The position numbers and the translations under genes were made by a program. This document shows positions 1-5,616 of a DNA stretch of 22,159 nt, piece after piece (within the stretch, counting starts at the first letter, position 1; every line of letters starts with the position of its first letter). The stretch is from DSUN01 sp035527715 (GTDB lineage Bacteria > Planctomycetota > PUPC01 > DSUN01), in assembly GCA_035527715.1 (NCBI GenBank), contig DATKZY010000067.1, forward strand, positions 1 to 22,159. The letters run 5' to 3'. The notes beneath the pieces were generated by a model. The model worked only from the letters and a program-made list of their open reading frames with translations, did no database searches and was not told the DNA's origin.

Positions 1-162
1 CAGGGCGCCTTCGAGGGCGCCCAGCCTGGCCCGAGCCGCTTCCACTTGGCCACGGCACGCGGCGCACTCGGCCAGGTGGCTCTCGGCCTCTGCCGCCGAT
101 TCGGGGCTGAGTTCCCCGACGGCGTAGAGCTCCAGGATGTCGTCAAGCTGCTGGCAGGTCAT
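1..162 (-). CDS. Anti-sigma factor with zinc-finger (ZAS/zf-HC2) domain, partial
   Basis: Reading the minus strand from an ATG at 162-160 gives 54 codons that stay open to the window edge, so only the N-terminus is present. It starts MTCQQLDDILELYAVGEL and contains HLAECAAC, the HxxxCxxC zinc motif of anti-sigma factors, preceded by an early Cys. Such proteins bind and inhibit a partner ECF sigma factor, usually as an inner-membrane protein with the zinc domain in the cytoplasm; any membrane segment would lie outside the window. The start codon overlaps the stop of the upstream sigma factor gene (ATGA), which suggests translational coupling and roughly equal production. The role follows from the motif and the neighbour; the signal sensed is unknown. 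Confidence 0.85.
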   Translation of the reverse strand, partial: MTCQQLDDILELYAVGELSPESAAEAESHLAECAACRGQVEAARARLGALEGAL

Positions 163-767
163 GTCGAGGGCTTCCGTTTGGGCTCGGCCAGTTCTTCCAG
201 GCGTTCTCGCAGCATCTTGTAGCCGCGCGTGAGGCGGCTGGTCACGGTTCCGAGGGCCACGCCGAGTCGGTCGGCGATTTCCGTGCAGCTCAGGCCGTCG
301 AGGTGCTTGAGCACGACCGTCACGCGGTACGTCTCAGGCAGCAGGTCGAGGCTCTCGAGGAGCCGTCGGGTGGTTTCCTCGTGTTCCGCCGCTTCATCGG
401 GCCGCGGCACGGGCGGCCGGTTGGGCATCGAGGCGTCGGCGGGCTCGGACTCGGCGCCATCGAGAGAGCCGACGCGGCGCCTGGCTCGGTGCCAGTCGAC
501 GCACACGTGGCTCGCGATGCCCAGGAGCCACGAGGAGAAGGCTGCGGGGTCGCGCAACGACGCGAGGACGCGAAATGCCCGCAGGAACGTCTCCTGTGCG
601 AGGTCCTCCACTTCCGAGGCCGCCACGCGGGCGGCGATGAAGCTCGCGACCAGGTTCTTGTAGCGAGCGACGAGCGCGCCGAACCGGTCGGTCTCGCCGT
701 CGAGCACGTCGGCCACGAGGGCGGCATCGGTCGGCGTTGGCTGCTCGTCGTTGGCCACGTGAGTCAC
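159..767 (-). CDS. ECF-type RNA polymerase sigma factor (sigma-70 family)
   Basis: A 202-residue protein directing RNA polymerase to a regulon of stress or signal promoters. Region 2 is at about residues 28-97 (RYKNLVASFIAAR, then EDLAQETFLRAFR, the core-binding and -10 recognition segment). Region 4 is at about 138-190, with LPETYRVTVVLKHLDGLSCTE leading into the helix-turn-helix EIADRLGVALGTVTSRLTRG. Regions 1 and 3 are absent, as in ECF factors. The linker at about 98-135 is rich in Pro, Glu and Ala. The start is a GTG at 767 with no strong ribosome binding site; a second GTG three codons later is equally possible. The stop overlaps the start of the anti-sigma gene, making a standard sigma/anti-sigma pair. 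The target regulon cannot be read from this window. Confidence 0.93.
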   Translation of the reverse strand: MTHVANDEQPTPTDAALVADVLDGETDRFGALVARYKNLVASFIAARVAASEVEDLAQETFLRAFRVLASLRDPAAFSSWLLGIASHVCVDWHRARRRVGSLDGAESEPADASMPNRPPVPRPDEAAEHEETTRRLLESLDLLPETYRVTVVLKHLDGLSCTEIADRLGVALGTVTSRLTRGYKMLRERLEELAEPKRKPST

Positions 768-923
768 TCAGTAAGTCGTGGTGCCGTGGGGGTTTGCTGC
801 ACGGGGGAAACTGGCCGCCCGCCTCTCCTGCCACATGTGCAGAACTCGGCTGCGGTTACGGCCACCATGTGTCTCGCCACGATTCCGGGTCAAAGCAGGA
901 TATCAAAGGGATAAGCATGATGT

Positions 924-1004
924 TTCGCGGGGTGTGGACACCCCGCCCACAAACCCCGTCCCTGGGAGGCGTGTATTGTGGGCGGGACGTCCCCGTCCCG
1001 CGAA
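924..1004. repeat. 81-bp composite palindromic element
   Basis: The element is bounded by TTCGCGGG (924-931) and its exact reverse complement CCCGCGAA (997-1004). Inside are two perfect hairpins: 927-946 (9-bp stem GCGGGGTGT/ACACCCCGC, loop GG) and 982-1001 (8-bp stem GCGGGACG/CGTCCCGC, loop of 4). A third pairing, 942-952 with 976-986 (11 bp), would fold the halves on each other instead. It lies in the gap after the thiC stop and upstream of the sigma factor gene. It could be a small MITE/REP-like repeat or a 3' mRNA structure. No T-run follows either hairpin, so it is not a standard intrinsic terminator. The rest of the 768-1054 gap shows nothing I can assign. Confidence 0.7.
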
Positions 1005-1054
1005 TGTAGTGTTTATTCCTTACGAATCTTCGGCCGCGGGCTGTGGTCAGTCCT

Positions 1055-2383
1055 TCAGGCCTGGGGCTTGGCGGCCCCGGCGGGCGCCGCCGCGGGGCAT
1101 TCGCCCGCGGGCTCCTCGTCGGCGATCTTGAAGACGCACAGTTCGCCGCACATCGAGCAGGTCTCTTCGTCGTGGGGCCGGGCCTCGTTGCGGAGGGCGC
1201 CGGCGAGCTTGGGGTCGAGGCAGAGCTCGAGCTGGCCCTTCCAGTCGCGGCGCCGCCGGCGGGCCGAGAGCTCGCGGTCGCGCTCGGCGGCGCCGGGGAT
1301 GCCCTTGGCAATGTCGGCCGCGTGGGCGGCGATGCGCGCGGCAACCACGCCCTGGCGCACCTGCTCCGCGTTGGGCAGGCCCAGGTGCTCGGCGGGGGTG
1401 ACGTAGCAAAGGAAGTCGGCCCCCGCCGCGGCAGCGATGGCGCCGCCGATGGCCGCGGTGATGTGGTCGTAGCCGGGCGCGATGTCGGTCACGAGCGGGC
1501 CGAGGACGTAGAAGGGCGCGCCCTTGCACAGCTCCTTCTCCAGGCGCACCTGGGCCTCGATCTGGTGGAGCGGCACGTGGCCCGGCCCCTCGATCATCAC
1601 CTGGACGCCTGCCTTGCGGGCGCGGTCGGCCAGCTCGGCGAGCACTAGCAACTCGTGGACCTGGGGCGCGTCGAAGGCGTCGGCGATGGCCCCCGGGCGC
1701 ATCCCGTCGCCCAGGCTCAGCGTCACGTCGTGCTCGCGGGCGATGGCCAGCACCTCGTCGAAGCGCTCGAAGAGCGGGTTCTCCTGGCCGTGGAACCGCA
1801 TCCAGTGGGCGAGGAACGTGCCGCCGCGCGACACCATCCCGCACACGCGGCGGCCGGCCAGCAGCGTCCCCACCACGGCCTTCGTCACCCCGCAGTGCAC
1901 GGTCACGAAGTCCACACCCTGTTCCGCGTGGGCGCGGACGGCGCCCAGGATGCCGTCGGCGGTCATGGCGCGGATGGCGCCGTGCTCGCGGACGGCTTGG
2001 ACGGCGGCGTCGTAGATGGGCACGGTGCCGAGGGGGACATTGGCCTGGTCGAGGATGGCCTGGCGGATGGCCACGAGGTCGCCGCCCGTGCTGAGGTCCA
2101 TCACCGTGTCGGCGCCGGCCTCTTCGGCGGCGGCCAGCTTCTCGAGCTCCTTCGCCAGGTCGGGGTAGTCGGCGGAGGTGCCGATGTTGGCGTTGACCTT
2201 GGTGCGCAGCCCCTGGCCCACCGCTGCCGGCCGCCTCCGCTCACGATGGACGTTGGCGGGCAGCACGGCCGTGCCGTCGGCGATGAGCTGCCGCAGCCGT
2301 TCGGGCTCCATCCGTTCGGCCGCGGCGGCCCGCTGCATCTCGTCGGTCGTCTTGCCCTCGCGGGCAAGCTGAAGCTGGGTCAT
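1055..2383 (-). CDS. thiC: Phosphomethylpyrimidine synthase ThiC (short form)
   Basis: A 442-residue radical-SAM enzyme that rearranges aminoimidazole ribotide into hydroxymethylpyrimidine phosphate for thiamin synthesis in the cytoplasm. Family motifs in order are KVNANIGTS, MDLSTGGDL, VPIYDA, SRGG, SLGDGMRPG, IEGPGHVPL, DIAPGYDHITAAIGG and CYVTPAEHLGLP. The C-terminal cluster motif CSMCGELC uses Cys409, Cys412 and Cys416. This is CX2CX3C, one residue shorter than the CX2CX4C of long ThiC proteins such as those of E. coli or Caulobacter; to my memory many short ThiC proteins share it. The start at 2383 has a strong GAGGAGGGAGGAG ribosome binding site. No TPP riboswitch fits in the 142 bp between it and the next gene, and no other thi gene is present. 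The paralogue BzaF (hydroxybenzimidazole synthase) cannot be formally excluded. Confidence 0.93.
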   Translation of the reverse strand: MTQLQLAREGKTTDEMQRAAAAERMEPERLRQLIADGTAVLPANVHRERRRPAAVGQGLRTKVNANIGTSADYPDLAKELEKLAAAEEAGADTVMDLSTGGDLVAIRQAILDQANVPLGTVPIYDAAVQAVREHGAIRAMTADGILGAVRAHAEQGVDFVTVHCGVTKAVVGTLLAGRRVCGMVSRGGTFLAHWMRFHGQENPLFERFDEVLAIAREHDVTLSLGDGMRPGAIADAFDAPQVHELLVLAELADRARKAGVQVMIEGPGHVPLHQIEAQVRLEKELCKGAPFYVLGPLVTDIAPGYDHITAAIGGAIAAAAGADFLCYVTPAEHLGLPNAEQVRQGVVAARIAAHAADIAKGIPGAAERDRELSARRRRRDWKGQLELCLDPKLAGALRNEARPHDEETCSMCGELCVFKIADEEPAGECPAAAPAGAAKPQA

Positions 2384-2415
2384 CGCGTGCGCGCTCCTCC
2401 CTCCTCGTGCGCCCT

Positions 2416-2421
2416 ATTCTA
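2416..2421 (-). promoter_or_regulatory. Possible -10 element for thiC
   Basis: The minus strand reads TAGAAT here, about 30 bp before the thiC start and just upstream of its GAGGAGGGAGGAG ribosome binding site. A TTTCCC hexamer lies 17 bp upstream, a weak -35. Position and -10 match are good; the -35 is not. Confidence 0.35.
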
Positions 2422-2459
2422 CCAAATCCCCTGCCAAAGGGAAACGCCGCGAGGCACCG

Positions 2460-2489
2460 TTCGCCTCCCGAGCGGAACCGCGATATAAT
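2460..2489 (+). promoter_or_regulatory. Possible promoter of the metallophosphatase gene
   Basis: A perfect TATAAT at 2484-2489 lies 36 bp before the ATG at 2526, with a weak TTCGCC -35-like hexamer at 2460-2465 (18-bp spacer). The gene has its own AGGAGAGG ribosome binding site at 2510-2517. In GC-rich DNA a perfect -10 at this position is unlikely by chance. Confidence 0.5.
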
Positions 2490-2525
2490 CAGGCCGGCAA
2501 TCCGCCAACAGGAGAGGTCGTCAAC

Positions 2526-4016
2526 ATGCAGCGATTTCATGGACCTTTGGTCGTCCTGCTCCTGGCCGTGTCCGCCACGGCAGGCGAGCCGCCGTCGAAG
2601 GCCCCGAAGCGACCGGCGGGGAGCGGCCTGCCGCGGCTGGGCGACCTCGAGCTGCTCAATCTGTGGGAACGCCAGCCCGAGACCGTGCAGCGCCTCTACG
2701 AGGCCTGCTACGCGGTGCTGGCGGCGCGACGAGACGCCACGTTCGCCGACGTGGCGGCCGACGCAACGGTTCAACGGCTGTGCAAGGAACACCGCACCGC
2801 GCATCTCGGCGGCCCGATGCTTGGCGACGTGGCATCCGATGGCGCGAAGGTGTGGCTGCGCACGTGCCGTCCCGCGAAGGTCGAGGTGCGGGTGCTGGCA
2901 GACGGCGCCGAGAGGACCTATGGGCCGGTCCAAAGCACGGTGGAGACGGACCTGACGGCGGTCGTGCCCGTGACGGGCTTGAAGCCGGGGAGCCGCTACC
3001 CGTATCGCGTGGTGGTGGACGGCACGCCCATTGCGATTCCCGAGCATGCGGCGATCACGACGGCACCGGCCGAGCCGAATCCCGCAACCGTCCGCATCGC
3101 CTTCGGCACTTGTCCCCATCGCTTCGGATTGGGCAACAGGAAGCAGGCGGACCTCATCCGCCGTCGGGAGCCAACCGCGATGCTGCTCTACGGCGACGTC
3201 GCCGTGCAGGACAGGAACAACCATTTCGGACTGCACCGCGCGGACTACCTGCTGCGCGATTCCTATCCGGCATGGCAGGGCCTTGCGGCTGCCGTGCCCG
3301 TCTACGCCATCTGGGACGATCACGACTATTTCGCCAACGATAGGTGGGGTATCCCCGCGGGCTACACCCAGGAGGACCGAGCGGGAGTGTGGAACGTCTT
3401 CCGGCGCGCGTGGAACAACCCCTCGTACGGCTTCGGCGACCAGGGGCGAGGCGTCTTCTTCCGCACGCGGATCGGCCCTTGCGACGTCATCATGACCGAC
3501 GGCAGGTACTTCCGTGAGAAAGGGTCATTCCTCGGCAGCGACCAGACGCGGTGGCTCGAGAAGCAACTGCTCGACTGCAAAGGGCCGTTCATCATCCTCG
3601 GATCCAGCACCATGTGGAGCGACTACGTGTCCAAGGGCAAGGACTCGTGGGGCGTGTACGACCCGAAAGGGCGGGAACGGATATTCGATCTGATCGAGAA
3701 GAACCGGGTCGCGGGCGTGTTGCTGATCTCGGGCGACCGGCACGGCGCACGGGGGTTTCGCATCCCGCGACCGTCGGGGTTTGCCTTCTACGAGTTCGAA
3801 CCCGCAAGCCTGGGCGGCATTGACTGGGGTCCCAAAGCAATGGTGCCCGATTGCCGCGACCAGTTGTTCGGCTACCTCGGCTACGCCTTCGGTGAGTTCA
3901 CGATTGACGCCGGGATCCAGGACCCTACGGTCACATTCCGCCTGATCGGCGAGAACGGCGATGTCGTCCACGAGATGAAACTGACCCGGAGCCAACTGAC
4001 GCCGAAAGGCAACTGA
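2526..4016 (+). CDS. Exported PhoD-like metallophosphatase
   Basis: A 496-residue protein of the PhoD/alkaline phosphatase D type, which hydrolyses phosphate mono- or diesters outside the cytoplasm using a metal centre. Residues 1-20 form a signal peptide (hydrophobic PLVVLLLAVSATAG). An N-terminal PhoD_N/fibronectin-like domain spans about 95-180 (MLGDVASDGAKVWLRT through GLKPGSRYPYRV). The catalytic domain follows: FGTC (193-196), LYGDVAVQD with Gly-Asp 223-224, IWDDHDYFAND (262-272), ILGSSTMWSD and SGDRHGA (402-408), all metal-binding signatures of the family. The ATG has a good ribosome binding site. Its neighbours give no clear pathway and it seems to be transcribed alone. Substrate is unknown; phosphate scavenging is a guess from the family. 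Confidence 0.85.
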   Translation: MQRFHGPLVVLLLAVSATAGEPPSKAPKRPAGSGLPRLGDLELLNLWERQPETVQRLYEACYAVLAARRDATFADVAADATVQRLCKEHRTAHLGGPMLGDVASDGAKVWLRTCRPAKVEVRVLADGAERTYGPVQSTVETDLTAVVPVTGLKPGSRYPYRVVVDGTPIAIPEHAAITTAPAEPNPATVRIAFGTCPHRFGLGNRKQADLIRRREPTAMLLYGDVAVQDRNNHFGLHRADYLLRDSYPAWQGLAAAVPVYAIWDDHDYFANDRWGIPAGYTQEDRAGVWNVFRRAWNNPSYGFGDQGRGVFFRTRIGPCDVIMTDGRYFREKGSFLGSDQTRWLEKQLLDCKGPFIILGSSTMWSDYVSKGKDSWGVYDPKGRERIFDLIEKNRVAGVLLISGDRHGARGFRIPRPSGFAFYEFEPASLGGIDWGPKAMVPDCRDQLFGYLGYAFGEFTIDAGIQDPTVTFRLIGENGDVVHEMKLTRSQLTPKGN

Positions 4017-4088
4017 CGCCCCGACCCCGAACGGCCTCGAGCCTCGCCTGCATCTCTCACCGCCTCCTCGTCGCGCTCAGGATACAGA

Positions 4089-4193
4089 TACACATGATCA
4101 ACTCCCCCTCCCTGGATCTGATCATGTGTCGAATCGCCTAACCTCTTGCCGTAACAGGGCTTATGGTGTTCCAGCCGTGTCTACACATGATCA
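4089..4193. repeat. Repeat family A: ACACATGATCA in +, -, + arrangement
   Basis: The 11-mer ACACATGATCA is at 4090-4100, as its exact reverse complement at 4119-4129, and forward again at 4183-4193. The first and third copies share 12 bp (TACACATGATCA). The first two can form an 11-bp stem around an 18-nt loop. No gene overlaps them. Regulator operators, recombinase sites or a small structured element are all possible. Confidence 0.75.
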
Positions 4194-4241
4194 CCTGTGC
4201 CGCCCCTGCCGCCGCGTGCCAGGCGATCAGCCTGACCCCGC

Positions 4242-4348
4242 TTGATCCACTAGCGCGCCGCCGCAAGCCCTTGCAGGCAAAGCACCTATGCCGCTCAGCC
4301 GCGCTAGTGGATCAATCTCTCCCTCAGGGGGTCTGATCCACTAGCGCG
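4242..4348. repeat. Repeat family B: TTGATCCACTAGCGCG in +, -, + arrangement
   Basis: The 16-mer TTGATCCACTAGCGCG is at 4242-4257, as its exact reverse complement at 4300-4315, and forward again at 4334-4348 (15 of 16 bases, first T lost). The spacer of the inverted pair contains smaller hairpins (GCAAG-CC-CTTGC at 4263-4274). Families A and B share a TGATC core and the same copy order, and are 48 bp apart. Confidence 0.8.
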
Positions 4349-4453
4349 GGCGCCCCGTTCACCATCACGTCGTAGACCGTCGCGCTCCCGGAAACGGCCA
4401 CCGGCGCAGCCATGCCGGAGACCAAGGCGAGCCCCAGTTCACGCCCGGAAAAG

Positions 4454-4477
4454 TGGCTCCCCGACGAGGACTCGAAC
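4454..4477 (-). other. tRNA 3'-end fragment (tRNA-Asn-like), possible attachment site
   Basis: On the minus strand these 24 bases match tRNA positions 53-76: G53, T-loop TTCGAGT, C61, 3' side of the T-stem, 3' side of the acceptor stem, discriminator G73 and an encoded CCA. The first ten bases (GTTCGAGTCC) and the GCCA end agree with E. coli tRNA-Asn as I remember it, and the implied 5' acceptor strand TCCCCGA suits an Asn tRNA. The sequence upstream does not pair as a T-stem and has no anticodon arm, so only the 3' end is present. Bases 4457-4473 recur exactly at 20294-20310. This is the pattern left by a tyrosine integrase using a tRNA 3' end as its site. Confidence 0.6.
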
Positions 4478-4507
4478 TCAGCGGCACGCCGCGCCGACGG
4501 GTTCACC

Positions 4508-4735
4508 TCACATCGTCGGCCCTCGCCAGGCCCGCGACCTCAGCGCCGGGCTCCCCTGCACAAACGCCGCATACGTCCAGTCTACCAGATCGGGCTGCCG
4601 GCGCGAGTCCTGCCGGATCCGCTCGACCTCCGCGCCCCTCCTCTCTATCATGAGGAGGGCGACGGGTGGCTCGCTCGGGGTGGAGGTGGACTTGGCCTCG
4701 AATGACTCGGCCCGGGGGATCGCGAAGCGGCTGCC
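4508..4735 (-). pseudogene. Possible decayed reading frame, no identity
   Basis: An open minus-strand frame of 76 codons ends at a TGA (4510-4508) and reads like ordinary protein (for example RIRQDSRRQPDLVDWTYAAF near its end). The same frame continues upstream of an in-frame TGA at 4738-4736 with EPKGVRVDVPDSPA, so it may be the 3' part of a gene broken by a stop. An ATG at 4651 could start a 47-residue peptide. I recognise no family. Chance coding in GC-rich DNA is quite possible. Confidence 0.2.
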
Positions 4736-4797
4736 TCACGCCGGCGAATCCGGGACGTCCACACGAACGCCCTTCGGCTCGTCTGAGGTTCTGCCGC

Positions 4798-4826
4798 TTG
4801 ATATGCGGTGAGAAATGGGGTAGACT
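4798..4826 (+). promoter_or_regulatory. Sigma-70-type promoter of the efflux operon
   Basis: TTGATA (4798-4803), a 17-bp spacer and TAGACT (4821-4826): five and four matches to the consensus hexamers at ideal spacing. The predicted start near 4833 leaves about a 60-nt leader before the tetR-type GTG. The leader contains a TGAAT repeat (around 4844-4859) that might be part of an operator; I see no convincing long palindrome. Confidence 0.6.
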
Positions 4827-4891
4827 ACGGGACGAAACATCCATTTGAATCGCCTGAATGAAACGCGCGTTGGGCGCCGAGGAGGTGTGCA

Positions 4892-5590
4892 GTGCACACG
4901 CCGGAGGGAGCGAAGGGCGACACGAGTCAGCGGGTGCTTGAGAGCGCGACGCGGCTCTTCGCCGAGAAGGGCTTCCGCGACACCACGGTCCATGAGATCT
5001 GTGAGGCGGCTCACGCGAACATCGCTGCCGTGAACTACTACTTCGGCAGGAAGGAGCGGCTCTACGAGGCGGCTTGGCGCTATGCCTACCGCCTGACCCG
5101 GGAGTCGCGGGACACGGCGCTCGACGCGGCGGGCGGCCGCTCGCCCGAGGAGCAGATCGAGGCATTCATCCGCACCCGCCTCAAGGATGTGTCGAGCGCC
5201 GGGCCGGCGAGCTACTTCTGGCGCATCCTGGAGAAGGAGCACCACGACCCCACGCTGGTCTACGACGCTGTGATCCGCGAGGTGTTCCGGCCCCTCGGCC
5301 AACGCCTCGAGCAGTTGATCGCGCGGATGCTGGACGGACGGGCGTCCGAGATGCAGTTGCGGCTCTGCTTCTTCAGCCTCATCGGCACCATCGGATTCCT
5401 CACCCAGCACAAGCGGATCGTCGAACGCATCTTCGGCCACGACGCCCTGGAGCCGGCCGACTGCGAGGTGCTCCAGGAGCACCTGGCACGGTTCTTCTTC
5501 GCGGGGGTGCGGGACGCCCGGCAGGCGCTCGCCGAGGGACGCGCGGCCGCGGCCCTCGGCCGGCCGGGCGCGGCACGGAACGGATCATGA
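4892..5590 (+). CDS. TetR/AcrR-family transcriptional regulator
   Basis: A 232-residue repressor-type DNA-binding protein. The N-terminal TetR helix-turn-helix is at about residues 10-58 (TSQRVLESATRLFAEKGFRDTT, then EICEAAHANIAAVNYYFGRKERLYEA, the most conserved TetR signature). The remainder is the ligand-binding and dimer domain, resembling the CerR-type C-terminal domain. The start is a GTG at 4892 chosen for the GAGGAGG ribosome binding site 6 bases upstream. It is the first gene of the efflux operon, and its TGA overlaps an ATG (ATGA) that could start the next gene. Known relatives repress adjacent efflux genes and release DNA on binding a toxic ligand; autoregulation of the promoter at 4798 is therefore the likely role (inference). 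Confidence 0.92.
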   Translation: MHTPEGAKGDTSQRVLESATRLFAEKGFRDTTVHEICEAAHANIAAVNYYFGRKERLYEAAWRYAYRLTRESRDTALDAAGGRSPEEQIEAFIRTRLKDVSSAGPASYFWRILEKEHHDPTLVYDAVIREVFRPLGQRLEQLIARMLDGRASEMQLRLCFFSLIGTIGFLTQHKRIVERIFGHDALEPADCEVLQEHLARFFFAGVRDARQALAEGRAAAALGRPGAARNGS

Positions 5591-5616
5591 CCCAAGGAAA
5601 CAGGACAGGTGACGGG

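Noticed and set aside
2384..2525. Possible TPP riboswitch upstream of thiC
   Set aside because: The conserved CUGAGA and ACCUGAUCUGG-like segments are not present on the minus strand, and the space is too short once the ribosome binding site is placed.
4242..4257. GATCCACTAG resembling a cloning-vector polylinker
   Set aside because: The match is only 10 bp, the vector flanks (GGATCC, ACTAGT) are not reproduced, and the motif occurs three times in both orientations, so contamination is not indicated.
4324..4506. 60-codon minus-strand frame across the tRNA-like fragment
   Set aside because: Part of its translation is simply the tRNA sequence and its 3' end is repeat B, so it is not a credible gene.
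5074..5616. Upstream extension of the adaptor 1 frame
   Set aside because: It lies inside the TetR gene in another frame, is Arg/Gly/Pro-rich, and would destroy the N-terminal signal of the adaptor.
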